From assembly GCF_009755605.1 (NCBI RefSeq), contig NZ_WPNZ01000011.1:257897-321896 (forward strand): a DNA stretch of 64,000 nt. The letters run 5' to 3'. Under the pieces are notes generated by a model. That model saw only the letters and a program-made list of their open reading frames with translations. It did no database searches and was not told the origin of the DNA. How positions within the stretch are numbered: the first letter of the stretch is position 1; each line of letters starts with the position of its first letter. Below are positions 1-8,022 of the stretch, piece by piece. Both the position numbers and the translations under genes were made by a program. The DNA is from Streptomyces typhae (GTDB lineage Bacteria; Actinomycetota; Actinomycetes; Streptomycetales; Streptomycetaceae).

Positions 1-423
1 AGGGGCCGCGGGCGCGCCGTGGGTCGCCGCAGGGGTTCCGGCCGGGACCGGTGGCGCGGCCGCCTGGGAGCCCTTCGGGGACGGCCGGGCGGCGTTGCGG
101 GTCAGCACGGCGGCACCGGCGAGCAGCGCCGTCACGATCAGCGCGGCGGCCCAGCCGGGCAGGCCGAGTGCGAGCACCAGGCCGACGGTGAGCGCCGCCG
201 CGGCACCCGCGTACAGGGTGAGCGCGCCGGAAGTGGCGTACAGCGCGGCCTTGCGGCGCTGCTTCGCCGCGGCGTGGGACAGCTCCGCACGCAGTTCGTC
301 GCGGAGTTCGTCACGCAGCGTCTGGCGCAGGGACTCGTGCACCGCGTCGCGGACGACCTGCGACAGCACGTCGCCCAACGTCCTGTCCTGAAGCGGCACG
401 TTCTGGTGGTCCTGGACCGGCAT
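1..423 (-). CDS. Phage-holin-family / Holin-X-like membrane protein (C-terminus off window)
   Basis: The start is the ATG at 423, and the frame stays open to the left edge, so the stop lies outside the window. The N-terminal 20 or so residues contain QDRTLGDVLSQVV. A charged amphipathic stretch follows (roughly 25-60, rich in Arg, Glu and Lys), then two hydrophobic helices (about 62-85 and 88-107), then an Ala/Pro-rich tail. This matches small actinobacterial putative holin-X proteins, which are chromosomal membrane proteins usually unlinked to prophages. Nothing phage-like is adjacent. It is divergent from the VOC gene and shares a 197-bp intergenic region with it. Confidence 0.75.
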   Translation of the reverse strand, partial: MPVQDHQNVPLQDRTLGDVLSQVVRDAVHESLRQTLRDELRDELRAELSHAAAKQRRKAALYATSGALTLYAGAAAALTVGLVLALGLPGWAAALIVTALLAGAAVLTRNAARPSPKGSQAAAPPVPAGTPAATHGAPAAP

Positions 424-441
424 GGTTCTCGTCCTTCCTGT

Positions 442-486
442 ACGAAGCCATTGCGACATCCGTCACGAAGCCATGGCGACATCCGT
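442..486. repeat. Tandem 22-nt direct repeat, period 23
   Basis: Two copies of a sequence beginning ACGAAGCCAT lie at 442-463 and 465-486 and match at 21 of 22 positions. They sit 19 to 63 bp upstream of the holin-like start, where a promoter operator could lie. The function is unknown. Confidence 0.6.
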
Positions 487-620
487 GTGGAGCCGTCAAG
501 GCCCCCCGGGTACCCGCCACTTGCGGTGCGTAACGGGTGGGCGTGCGAACGCCGTCGCGGCGAGCGCGAGGTGGGCGGAATGGATCTCCTGGTGCCGCGC
601 CGCCAACTAGGCTCGTCCCC

Positions 621-980
621 ATGGAGATCCTGGGAACCGTGCTGCGTGTCTGCGTCAGGGACTTGGAGGCGTCCGTCGTGTTCTATGAACGGCTGACGGG
701 CAGCACAGCGATGCGTTTCGAGCGGGGCGGCGTGTCCGTGGCCTCGGTCGGCTGCTTTCTGCTCATGAGCGGACCCGAGGCGGAGCTGGAAGTGCTGCGC
801 AAGGTCGCCGCGACGATCGCCGTGAAGGACGTCGACGAGGCCCTCGCGACGCTCAGCGCGTCCGGGGCGCACATCGTCGCCGGACCCGTGCCCACGCCGG
901 CCGGGCGCAACCTCATCGCGATGCACCCCGACGGCGCGGTCTTCGAGTACGTCGACCGCAACGTGACCCCGACACCCTGA
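621..980 (+). CDS. VOC (glyoxalase/dioxygenase fold) family protein
   Basis: This is a 119-residue protein starting at the ATG at 621. Upstream codons in the same frame look non-coding. The N-terminal half reads ILGTVLRVCVRDLEASVVFY, a beta-alpha-beta-beta-beta module in which the typical metal-binding His near residue 5 is absent. The second half ends PDGAVFEYVDR, where the Glu corresponds to the usual C-terminal metal ligand. Such single-domain VOC proteins include glyoxalases, antibiotic-binding proteins and uncharacterised members, and the substrate cannot be read from sequence. It is a single-gene unit facing the DUF5107 gene across a terminator hairpin. Confidence 0.8.
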   Translation: MEILGTVLRVCVRDLEASVVFYERLTGSTAMRFERGGVSVASVGCFLLMSGPEAELEVLRKVAATIAVKDVDEALATLSASGAHIVAGPVPTPAGRNLIAMHPDGAVFEYVDRNVTPTP

Positions 981-987
981 GAGCCCC

Positions 988-1019
988 GGCCCTCCGGCCG
1001 CACGCGGAACCGGAGGGCC
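988..1019. terminator. Bidirectional terminator hairpin
   Basis: A perfect 10-bp inverted repeat, GGCCCTCCGG (988-997) and CCGGAGGGCC (1010-1019), has a 12-nt loop. It lies between the convergent VOC and DUF5107 genes. Confidence 0.75.
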
Positions 1020-1062
1020 TTGCGCCGTGCCCGGAGGGCCCTACGGCGGCATCCGGTGGGCC

Positions 1063-3021
1063 TTACGGCCGCATGCGGAAGTCGTATCTGTCCGGCAGCG
1101 GTTCGTCCGACAGGGCCGCCCACACCTCGCCGAGGGTCTCCTCGCCCTCCCGCAGGTCCGCGACCTCGAAGCCGTCGGTGAAGACGGCGAGCGCCGCGGC
1201 GGCGTCGCCCTCCGCGAGCAGCAGCCGCGCCTCGGCGAGGCGGAAGCGTCCCGTCGCCCGCGTACCGGGGTGCAGGCGTGCCCAGACGGCGCGGGCCGCC
1301 TCGGCGCGCCCCACGGCGAGGAGTGCGTCCAGTGCCTCACGGCCGAGCGCCGCGGTCGCCGCGACCCATGCGGCGCCGTCGTCCCGCCGCTCCGCGCACA
1401 GGTCGTCGAAGGCCTCCGCGTACCGGTCGGCGGCCCGCTCCCCGTGCCCCGACTCCCGGTCGGCCACCGCGAGGCAGCGCAGCAGCGGCCAGCGGGACGG
1501 CGCGAGTGCGAGCCCCCGCTCCCAGCTGCGCACCGCCTGCGCCAGGTCCCCGGCGTGCCACTGGGCCACGCCCAGGTGGTACTCGGTGTGCGGCTGCGCG
1601 GGCGCGGTCTCCAGCATGTCCCGCCAGTGCGGGGCGACGAGGGTGGGTCCCGGCGGTGCGACCCGGCGCGGCTCGGGCACGGCGCCGCTGTGCAGCAGAT
1701 CGCGCCACGGCTTCTGCTCGGGGCCGAGCGTGGCCTCGGGGAACGGCGTGCCGGGCAGTTCGTACCGGGCGCGCAGCACTTCGAGCGCGCCCCAGCCCGA
1801 GCCGGTGGCGAGGACCTCGCCGGGTTCGGCGTCGGCGTGCGGCAGCCACCGCTCGTACGCGGCGGCTACCGTCTCCGCGGGCAGCGCGTCGGCGAGCCGT
1901 GCGGCCACCTCGTCCCTGGCCGCCGCCCAGTCGTCGCCGTGCGCCGCGTCCGGAGCCGCGGACAGCGGTCCGTACGCCTCCAGCCACGCGAACTCGCTCT
2001 CGGCGTCGAGCCGTACGTGCTCCAGCTGGGTGCGGGCGAGACCGGCCTGGATCTCGGCGTACCCGCCCGTGCCCGGCTCCGTCAGCCACTCCTGCCAGCG
2101 TCGCCCACCGGGCCCGCTCCCCCACATGAAGAGTTTGCGTCCGCGCAAGCGGGGCGTGGACGTCTGCACCAGGCCGTGCCCGTCCGCGTCGACCGCGGCG
2201 ATCCAGGGGCGCGTCCCGTCGGGCACGTCGTAGAAGTAGTCGGCGGCGAACTCGGCGCGCGCGGGGCGGGTGCGGTCCTCGCCGTCGTGCTCGGGCACCG
2301 CGACCTTGCGCAGCGTGCGCGCGTAGCCGTGGTGCCAGGCCTCGTCGGCGGGGGCGAGCACCCTGCGCTCCTCGGGCACGGCCGTGTTGGACCACCAGTA
2401 GACGGGCACCGGCTTCTCGTGCGGATTGCGGACGCGCACGCCGACGTACAGGAAGTCGGAGTCCGCGGGCAGCCACAGGTCGACCTGGAAGGGGGTGTCG
2501 CGCAGCCGCTCCCACTCCCACAGGCGCACCATCTCGCCGCCGTCGGGCGCGCTCACCCGGGCGGCGTGCAGCGGCGCGCAGGACAGCGTGGTGTGGCCGG
2601 TGGCGCCGATGTTCCACTCGATGCCGCCGGAGTACCAGGCGCCGTTGAGCGCGAAGTCCGCGGGCTGGAACACCGAGTTGCGGTAGAGGAGTTCGCGCCC
2701 CGTCGGCTTGTGGAACAGGGAGTGGACGCGACCGCCGAGGCCGGGGAGCACGGTGACGCGCAGCCGCTCGTTCTCGATGACGATCGTCTCTATGTCGGTC
2801 GCCGTGCGCTCGCGGCCGTAGCCGTCGCGTCTGCGCGTGGGCAGCACGGACCGCAGCGGTTCGTGGGCGAGCTGCCGCGCCATGTCGCGCGGCAGTCCCT
2901 CCCGGTCCCGGATCTCGACGCGGCGCGCCCGCGCCGGGGGCCCCAGCGGCGGCAGCGGGTTGTCGGGACCCAACCCGGCTGCCGGCAGGGTCAGTACGTC
3001 ACGCCGTACGGTCGTCGCCAA
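1063..3021 (-). CDS. DUF5107 domain protein with TPR-like C-terminus
   Basis: The TTG start at 3021 is chosen because GGAGGG lies just upstream; the longer open frame to 3393 reads as arginine-rich shadow. The product is 652 residues. The N-terminal half (to about residue 340) carries beta-sandwich aldose-epimerase-like segments typical of DUF5107, such as VTVLPGLGGRVHSLFHKPTGRELLY, GGIEWNIGATGHT and VYWWSNTAVP. The C-terminal half is alanine-rich and helical with TPR-like spacing (EYHLGVAQWHAGDLAQAVRSW). Family members are suspected sugar-processing proteins of unproven activity. No signal peptide is visible, so it is probably cytoplasmic. It ends at TAA 1063 just after the shared terminator. 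Confidence 0.85.
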   Translation of the reverse strand: MATTVRRDVLTLPAAGLGPDNPLPPLGPPARARRVEIRDREGLPRDMARQLAHEPLRSVLPTRRRDGYGRERTATDIETIVIENERLRVTVLPGLGGRVHSLFHKPTGRELLYRNSVFQPADFALNGAWYSGGIEWNIGATGHTTLSCAPLHAARVSAPDGGEMVRLWEWERLRDTPFQVDLWLPADSDFLYVGVRVRNPHEKPVPVYWWSNTAVPEERRVLAPADEAWHHGYARTLRKVAVPEHDGEDRTRPARAEFAADYFYDVPDGTRPWIAAVDADGHGLVQTSTPRLRGRKLFMWGSGPGGRRWQEWLTEPGTGGYAEIQAGLARTQLEHVRLDAESEFAWLEAYGPLSAAPDAAHGDDWAAARDEVAARLADALPAETVAAAYERWLPHADAEPGEVLATGSGWGALEVLRARYELPGTPFPEATLGPEQKPWRDLLHSGAVPEPRRVAPPGPTLVAPHWRDMLETAPAQPHTEYHLGVAQWHAGDLAQAVRSWERGLALAPSRWPLLRCLAVADRESGHGERAADRYAEAFDDLCAERRDDGAAWVAATAALGREALDALLAVGRAEAARAVWARLHPGTRATGRFRLAEARLLLAEGDAAAALAVFTDGFEVADLREGEETLGEVWAALSDEPLPDRYDFRMRP

Positions 3022-3095
3022 GGCGCCCTCCTGTGGTTCGCGGTCCGGTGACCATCGAACACGCCGGGCGCCGCCCCGGCCAGGCCCCCGGCCGT

Positions 3096-3992
3096 TCAGG
3101 CTTCGGCGAAGGCCGCCACGACGACGTCGGTGAGCACGTCGCCCGCGGTGCCGTCCGGGTCCAGGTCGGGGTCGTAGATCGTGACGTTGAGGCCGACGCA
3201 GCGCGGGGAGCGCACCAGCGGGCGCAGCAGGGCGAGGAGTTCGTCGGGGTGCAGGCCGTCCGGGTCGGGGGCGTCGACGGCGGGCATCACGGAGGGGTCG
3301 AGCACATCGGCGTCCAGGTGCACCCAGAACCCGTCGAGGGCGGTGTGCTCCAGGCTGCGCAGCGCCGAGCGGGCCACGTCGTCGGCGCCCCACTGGCGCA
3401 GTTCGCCGACCGTGACCGTGGGTATCCGCAGGGCGCCGAGCTCGCCGCGGTCCTCGTCCTCGTCGCGCATCCCGAAGAGCCTGACGTCCTCGTCGCGCAG
3501 GTAGGGGCGCAGGCCTTCGATGTCGGTGAGGTCGTCCTGGCCGCGGCCGGTGGCGAGGGCCAGTTCCTCGCCGCCCGCGGCGCCGACGCGGTCGGAGTTG
3601 CCGGGGTGGCGGAAGTCGGCGGACGCGTCGATCGCGGCGAGTCCGTAGCGTCCCAGGCGGCGCAGGGCCAGGGACGCGCCGAGCTGGATGGAGCAGTCGC
3701 CGCCGAGCACGACGGGCAGGTCACCGGCGCGCACATGGCGCTCGACGCGGTCGGCGAGCCGTGGTGTGTAGGCGGCGATGGCGGCCGCGTTGAAGACGCC
3801 GTCGCCCTCCTTCCAGTCGCCGCGGTCGTAGCGCGGCGGCACCACGACACCGCCTTCCACCGCGTGCAGGCGGCGCAGGATGCCTCGTTCGCGCAGGGCG
3901 CCGGCGAGTTTGTAGCAGCCGGGGACGGTACCGGGGGCGGGCGGGCGCAGGCCCAGGTTGGAGGGGGCGTCGATCAGCACGGTGTTTCTCAT
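3096..3992 (-). CDS. Arginase/agmatinase (ureohydrolase) family protein with altered metal site
   Basis: The start is the ATG at 3992, preceded by GGAGGATGGCGGC, giving 298 residues. The ureohydrolase fold is recognisable by LGGDCSIQLG, AAIDASADFRHP and WVHLDADVLDPS with a downstream DAPDPDG. In classical arginases these are GGDHS, DAHxD and SxDxDxxDP, where His and Asp bind two manganese ions. Here the His of GGDHS is Cys and the His of DAHAD is Ser, while the other Asp ligands remain. Activity as a binuclear arginase is therefore uncertain, and a related amidinohydrolase with a different metal or substrate is possible. It precedes the DUF5107 gene on the same strand. Confidence 0.8.
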   Translation of the reverse strand: MRNTVLIDAPSNLGLRPPAPGTVPGCYKLAGALRERGILRRLHAVEGGVVVPPRYDRGDWKEGDGVFNAAAIAAYTPRLADRVERHVRAGDLPVVLGGDCSIQLGASLALRRLGRYGLAAIDASADFRHPGNSDRVGAAGGEELALATGRGQDDLTDIEGLRPYLRDEDVRLFGMRDEDEDRGELGALRIPTVTVGELRQWGADDVARSALRSLEHTALDGFWVHLDADVLDPSVMPAVDAPDPDGLHPDELLALLRPLVRSPRCVGLNVTIYDPDLDPDGTAGDVLTDVVVAAFAEA

Positions 3993-4034
3993 GCCGCCAT
4001 CCTCCGTGACCGGCGCCCGCTCGCTCAACGCCCT

Positions 4035-4589
4035 TTACCGGCCGCCTCGCGGGCCGTCGGCCGTGCGGGCCCACCGCTGGTGGTCGCGCCACGCGCCGTC
4101 GATGAAGAGGAACTCGGGCGAGTAGCCCTCCAGGCGGAAGCCCGCGCCGCGCGCGAGGGCGATGGACGCGGTGTTGCCGGGCTGCACGTTGATCTCAAGA
4201 CGGTGCAGGCGCAGCTCGTCGAAGGCGTACCGCACCACGAGCCCGAGCCCCTCCCGCATGAAGCCGCGCCCGGCGGCGTGGGCGAACGCGCCGTAGCCGA
4301 GGGCGCCGCTGCGGAAGCCGCCCTCGACGATGTTGTTGATGTTGATGAACCCCGCGAGGGCGCCGTCCTGGCGCTCGTACACGAGGAACCCCGCCTTGGT
4401 GGGGTCCTCGATGAGGGCGTCGGCGTAGCCGGCGTACTTCTCTGCGGTGGTCGGCGGGAACAGCCAGGGACGGTGCAGCTCGCGGCTCTGGCGCGCCCGC
4501 CGGGTGAACTCGGCGCCGTCCGCGCGGGTGTAGGGGCGTATGCCCACGCGGCGTCCTTCGGCGAGGGTGACGGGGTGCATGCGCAGCAT
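4035..4589 (-). CDS. GNAT-family N-acetyltransferase (RimJ/RimL-like)
   Basis: This is a 184-residue protein. A RimJ-type layout is visible: VGIRPYTRADGAEF at the N-terminus, LAGFININNIVEGGFRSGALGYGAF for the central strands, the acetyl-CoA loop region GRGFMREGLGLVVRYAFDELRLHRLEI, and PGNTASIALARGAGFRLEGY near the C-terminus. Such enzymes acetylate ribosomal protein N-termini or small amines, and the substrate here is unknown. ATG 4589 and ATG 4580 are both possible starts. It lies 42 bp upstream of the arginase-family start on the same strand, so co-transcription is likely. Confidence 0.85.
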   Translation of the reverse strand: MLRMHPVTLAEGRRVGIRPYTRADGAEFTRRARQSRELHRPWLFPPTTAEKYAGYADALIEDPTKAGFLVYERQDGALAGFININNIVEGGFRSGALGYGAFAHAAGRGFMREGLGLVVRYAFDELRLHRLEINVQPGNTASIALARGAGFRLEGYSPEFLFIDGAWRDHQRWARTADGPRGGR

Positions 4590-4656
4590 CCGGCCACGCT
4601 ACCCGGCGGGCCGGTCCCGCGCCCCGGGGCGCCCGCGCGTCACCGGGGTGCGGGCG

Positions 4657-4911
4657 TCACCGGCGGCGGTTGAGGAAGAACGCCCCGCACAGGGCGCCGA
4701 TCAGGCCGGTGCCGAGCAGCGCCATCCACAGCGGCATGGTGACTTCGGGGATGAGCAGCCGGATCTTGGTGCTGCGGGTGTTCTCGAAGATGAAGACCAG
4801 AGTGAGGATCGCGATCACGGCGACGGCCACCCGGCCGGGCGTCATCAGCCCGCTGATGACGCCCCGTCCTGACGGGTTCTGCGAACCGCCCGTGGAGCTC
4901 TTGGGGCTCAT
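4657..4911 (-). CDS. LapA-domain small membrane protein
   Basis: This is an 84-residue protein. A polar Ser/Gly-rich N-terminus of about 25 residues is followed by VAVAVIAILTLVFIFENTRST, in which a transmembrane helix runs into the characteristic F-E-N-T motif. A short loop (KIRLLIPEVTMPLW) and a second helix (MALLGTGLIGALCGAFFL) come next, then a basic RRR end. This is the LapA/DUF1049 two-helix layout. Its role in actinobacteria is unknown. Confidence 0.85.
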   Translation of the reverse strand: MSPKSSTGGSQNPSGRGVISGLMTPGRVAVAVIAILTLVFIFENTRSTKIRLLIPEVTMPLWMALLGTGLIGALCGAFFLNRRR

Positions 4912-5095
4912 GTGGGGACCCTTCCGTTCCGTCCGTTCCGTCGGAGCGCCGGCCGCTCCCCCGGGTCCAGCATGGGCAGGGCCGGGGGATCCCGCGCGGT
5001 GGGTGTGGCCGGAGGCGGGATGGTGTGGGCCGTCCGGGTGACGGACCGCCGGCTCGGGCCACCGCAGCGGCCACCGGCTTCGGCCCCGCGGCGGC

Positions 5096-7039
5096 TCACC
5101 GCACGACGGGCAGCCGCAGCGCGCCCGGCTCCCCGGGTCCGTTCACCACGGTCACGGGCTTCACGTCCCGGTTCCCGACGTACGCGCCGTCGCTGGCCGC
5201 GATCACGAACTGGAGCCGGTGCCCCTTGCCGTACCGGTGCACGGTCGCGGGCAGCGTCAGCGTGAACGCCCTGCGCACGTCGGGCACCCGCACCGGGGCG
5301 ACGAGGCGCCGCACCAGCGTCCTGCCGCCGTCCGGCGCCACGTCGTACAGCTTGGCGAAGAGGACGAGCCGGTCGGCGGCGTCGCCGGAGTGCTGCACGC
5401 GTTCGGTCGCCGGTGAGCGGACCCGCAGGGTCGCGCGGGGCGCGCCGACGACGTCGAGGGGCGCGGACAGCGGCGCCGTCGTCCAGCCCAGGTGCGTGTG
5501 CCTGCCGTCGTGGGGCGGCGGGTCGGGCAGGCCGACCATGCCGGTGAGGGAACTCTCCGAGTGGCTGGTGGGCACCGGCAGGTTGCGGTAGGTGCGGCTG
5601 CCGCGGACCACGTGCCGGGGGTGGTCGACGAGCCTGCCGTCGCCGGACAGGTACAGGGTCCTGGAGGGCGTGGGGACGGCGGGCGCGGCGGCGTAGGCGC
5701 GGGCCGGGTCGTCGATCCAGTCCCGGTGGTAGGCGAAGTCGGGGCCGGTGTCCGCGTGCCGGTCGTGGCGCAGGTACCGCTGGAACCAGGCCAGGATGCG
5801 CCTGCCGACGTAGCTCGTGTCGAAGGTGCCGTCGCCGAGGTCGAGTTCCCCGGCCGGCGGGGTGACCATGCCGCCGCTGTGGCCCCAGGCCTGCCAGATC
5901 ATCTTGGCGGGGGTGCCCTGCCCCGTGAGGGTCCGGTAGGTCGCCGTCGCCTCGTTGAGGTTGAAGAGCGTGTCGGCCTGGCCCTGGACGAGCAGGGTGG
6001 GCGCCTCGACCTTCGACAGGTAGGAGACGGGTGACACGCTGCGCGCGTAGTCGAGCACGCGGCGGGTCTCGGCCGCCGGGTAGCGGCCGGAGTTGAGGGT
6101 GCGGAAGGTCGCGCACGCCTGGGTGACGAAGTGGATGCAGTCCAGGGAGTTGAAGCGGGTCGGATCCAGGCTCGGCACGGCGAGGGGCTGGCCCTCGCCC
6201 CGCAGGTAGAAGCCGTTCATCCACTGCCACTTCGCCGCGCCCGGCACCGCCCGGTCCGCCGCCGCGGGCCCGGCGACGCCGTTGGGGGCGAGCGAGTACG
6301 CCAGGTCGTGCCAGGTGATCAGCGGGACCAGGGCGTCGACGCGGTGGTCGACGGCGGCCGTCGCGAGCTGGACGGCGCCGCCGTAGGACCCGCCGAGCAT
6401 GCCGACGCGCGGGTCGCCCCGGCCGTCCTGGGTGACGAAGTCGGCGACGGTGCCGTCGTCGGCGGCGCGCCGCCCGGCCAGGAAGTCCAGGAGGCCGGAG
6501 GCCGCCTCGCCGTCGATCCGCGGGTCGTCCAGGGAGATCAGGCAGCCCGAGGCGCCGAAGCCGAGCCCGGAGTAGACGAGGCCGACGTATCCCCGCCCCG
6601 CGACCGCCTTGCCGATGGCGGCGGTGGAGCCGTCCGACTTGTTGCCGCCGAAGCCGTTGGTCGCGAGGACGGCGGGCGCCCGGTGGCGGCGGTCGACGCC
6701 GTCGGGCACGTAGAGGTCGGCGTCGACGGTGCAGTCGCGGCCCCCGGCGGGGACGGTGAACTTCAGCGGTGTGACGCGGTGTCCGACGGTGCCCGCCGGC
6801 GTGGCGCGCCGCCCGTCATCGCGGGCCCCGGCCGCGGGGGCGGCGAGCAGCGGCGGCCCGAGCAGCGCGGCCCCGGCGAGGGCGGCGAGCACCGTGAGCC
6901 CGCCGCGCGGGGGGCGCCCTCCCCGGCGGGGCGGGGGCGTGCCCCGCGGCGCGGCCCGGGGCGGCGACGGGGACCGGGACGCCGTCCCGGGGCGGGACGT
7001 CCGGCTTGCTCGGAGTGCACGGAATGCGAGGACCTTCAC
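5096..7039 (-). CDS. Secreted CocE/NonD-family (X-Pro dipeptidyl-peptidase-like) serine hydrolase
   Basis: The open frame gives 647 residues from GTG 7039. No convincing ribosome-binding site is seen, so the start could be internal. The first 70 residues are basic and then Ala/Leu-rich (TVLAALAGAALLGPPLLAAPAAGA), consistent with an export signal. The catalytic core shows MLGGSYGGAVQLA (nucleophile Ser), VQGQADTLFN (acid) and WGHSGG (His). The C-terminal 200 residues form the jelly-roll region of the X-Pro peptidase C-terminal domain (LYLSGDGRLVDHP onward). Substrates of such enzymes range from peptides to esters. It lies downstream of the four-peptidase operon, separated from it by 44 bp that hold a symmetric box. 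Confidence 0.85.
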   Translation of the reverse strand: MKVLAFRALRASRTSRPGTASRSPSPPRAAPRGTPPPRRGGRPPRGGLTVLAALAGAALLGPPLLAAPAAGARDDGRRATPAGTVGHRVTPLKFTVPAGGRDCTVDADLYVPDGVDRRHRAPAVLATNGFGGNKSDGSTAAIGKAVAGRGYVGLVYSGLGFGASGCLISLDDPRIDGEAASGLLDFLAGRRAADDGTVADFVTQDGRGDPRVGMLGGSYGGAVQLATAAVDHRVDALVPLITWHDLAYSLAPNGVAGPAAADRAVPGAAKWQWMNGFYLRGEGQPLAVPSLDPTRFNSLDCIHFVTQACATFRTLNSGRYPAAETRRVLDYARSVSPVSYLSKVEAPTLLVQGQADTLFNLNEATATYRTLTGQGTPAKMIWQAWGHSGGMVTPPAGELDLGDGTFDTSYVGRRILAWFQRYLRHDRHADTGPDFAYHRDWIDDPARAYAAAPAVPTPSRTLYLSGDGRLVDHPRHVVRGSRTYRNLPVPTSHSESSLTGMVGLPDPPPHDGRHTHLGWTTAPLSAPLDVVGAPRATLRVRSPATERVQHSGDAADRLVLFAKLYDVAPDGGRTLVRRLVAPVRVPDVRRAFTLTLPATVHRYGKGHRLQFVIAASDGAYVGNRDVKPVTVVNGPGEPGALRLPVVR

Positions 7040-7053
7040 GCAGAGGACAACCG

Positions 7054-7069
7054 CCTACCGACCGGTAGG
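7054..7069. promoter_or_regulatory. TetR-operator-like inverted repeat
   Basis: CCTACCG and CGGTAGG are perfect 7-bp arms around a 2-bp centre. The box sits 15 bp upstream of the CocE/NonD start, in the short gap after the LD-carboxypeptidase gene. Symmetric ACCGACCGGT-type boxes are common among Streptomyces TetR-family regulators. No tetR gene is adjacent, so the binder is unknown. Confidence 0.45.
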
Positions 7070-7083
7070 TTTCGGTCGGTGGC

Positions 7084-8022
7084 TCACGCGGTGAGCGCGG
7101 GCACGTCCAGTCGGAGCATTCCCGTGTCCGCGTCCAGCTCGCCCGGCACGCCGAACGGCACCGTGAGCGCGCCGTCGCAGTGCCCGATACCGAAGTCCTC
7201 CACGAGAGGTACCCCCAGACCGCCGAGCCGGTCGAGCAGGACGGCGCGCACGGCGTCACGGGGACCGCAGCGCTCCCAGGAGCCGAGGGCGATCCCCGCG
7301 ACCTCGTCCAGCCAGCCGGAGCGGAGCAGCTGCGTCACACAGCGGTCGATGCGGTACGGCTCCTCCCCCGTGTCCTCCAGGAACAGCAGCCCGCCCCGCG
7401 CGGACCGCCGTGCCGCGGGCACGCCGAGGTCCGCCGCGAGCAGCGAGAGGCAGCCGCCGAGGGTGGTCCCGCGCGCCGCGCCGCCCACCAGGGCGCGGCC
7501 CGGGGAGGCGACGACCCGCACCGCCTCGGGTTCGAACAGGGTGCGCCGCAGATGGTCCTGGGCCGCCGCGTTCTTCAGGAAGCCGTCGTCCGCGACCATC
7601 GGCCCGTGCAGGGTCACGAGGCCGAGCCGGAGCGCGAACGCCTCGTGCAGGGTGGTGATGTCGCTGAACCCGAGGAACACCTTGGGTCCGGCCGCGCGCA
7701 GGGCCCTCCAGTCGACGAGCTCGGCCATCCGCGCGGTTCCGTAGCCGCCGCGGGCGCAGAACACCGCCGACACCGCGGGGTCGCACCAGGCCCGCTCCAG
7801 GTCGCGGGCCCGGTCGGCGTCGGTGCCCGCGAGGTGGCCGAGCCGCGGATGCCGGTCCAGGACGTGCGGGGCGGCGACCGGGTCCAGGTCCCAGCCGCGC
7901 AGGAGGTCGAGGCCCGCCTGGAGCCGGTCCTCGGGGACGGGCCCGCTCGGGGCGACGACCGCGACCCGCGCGCCGGGGAACAGCCGCCGTGGCCGGGCCA
8001 GGGGGCCCGTCGGCGCGGTCAC
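7084..8022 (-). CDS. LD-carboxypeptidase (peptidase family S66)
   Basis: The GTG start at 8022 overlaps the stop of the upstream S9 gene in a GTGA junction, giving 312 residues. Family S66 enzymes cleave the terminal D-Ala from murein tetrapeptides. Visible family features are RVAVVAPSGPVPEDRL at the N-terminus, the nucleophile elbow AVFCARGGYGTARM (the Ser of the usual GGYG-S is replaced or shifted), GFSDITTLHEAFALRLGLVTLHGPM, and the C-terminal part with GLLFLEDTGEEPYRIDR (Glu) and FGIGHCDGALTVPFG (His). It is the last gene of a four-peptidase operon. It could act in peptidoglycan recycling or, like MccF relatives, in self-resistance to peptide-nucleotide antibiotics; recycling fits the neighbours better. 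Confidence 0.88.
   Translation of the reverse strand: MTAPTGPLARPRRLFPGARVAVVAPSGPVPEDRLQAGLDLLRGWDLDPVAAPHVLDRHPRLGHLAGTDADRARDLERAWCDPAVSAVFCARGGYGTARMAELVDWRALRAAGPKVFLGFSDITTLHEAFALRLGLVTLHGPMVADDGFLKNAAAQDHLRRTLFEPEAVRVVASPGRALVGGAARGTTLGGCLSLLAADLGVPAARRSARGGLLFLEDTGEEPYRIDRCVTQLLRSGWLDEVAGIALGSWERCGPRDAVRAVLLDRLGGLGVPLVEDFGIGHCDGALTVPFGVPGELDADTGMLRLDVPALTA

Noticed and set aside
1..423. Prophage at the left edge because of the holin-like gene
   Set aside because: There is no endolysin, structural or integrase gene nearby. Holin-X-like proteins are common chromosomal genes in actinobacteria.
138..926. Minus-strand 262-codon frame across the VOC gene
   Set aside because: It is arginine/histidine-rich, opposite a well-formed VOC protein, and has no family resemblance.
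1027..3051. Long plus-strand frame opposite DUF5107
   Set aside because: It is a typical GC-rich antisense shadow (Gly/Arg/Val/His-rich) with no motifs.
3022..3393. N-terminal extension of the DUF5107 frame
   Set aside because: It is Arg/Pro-only composition opposite the arginase gene end, and a good ribosome-binding site supports TTG 3021.
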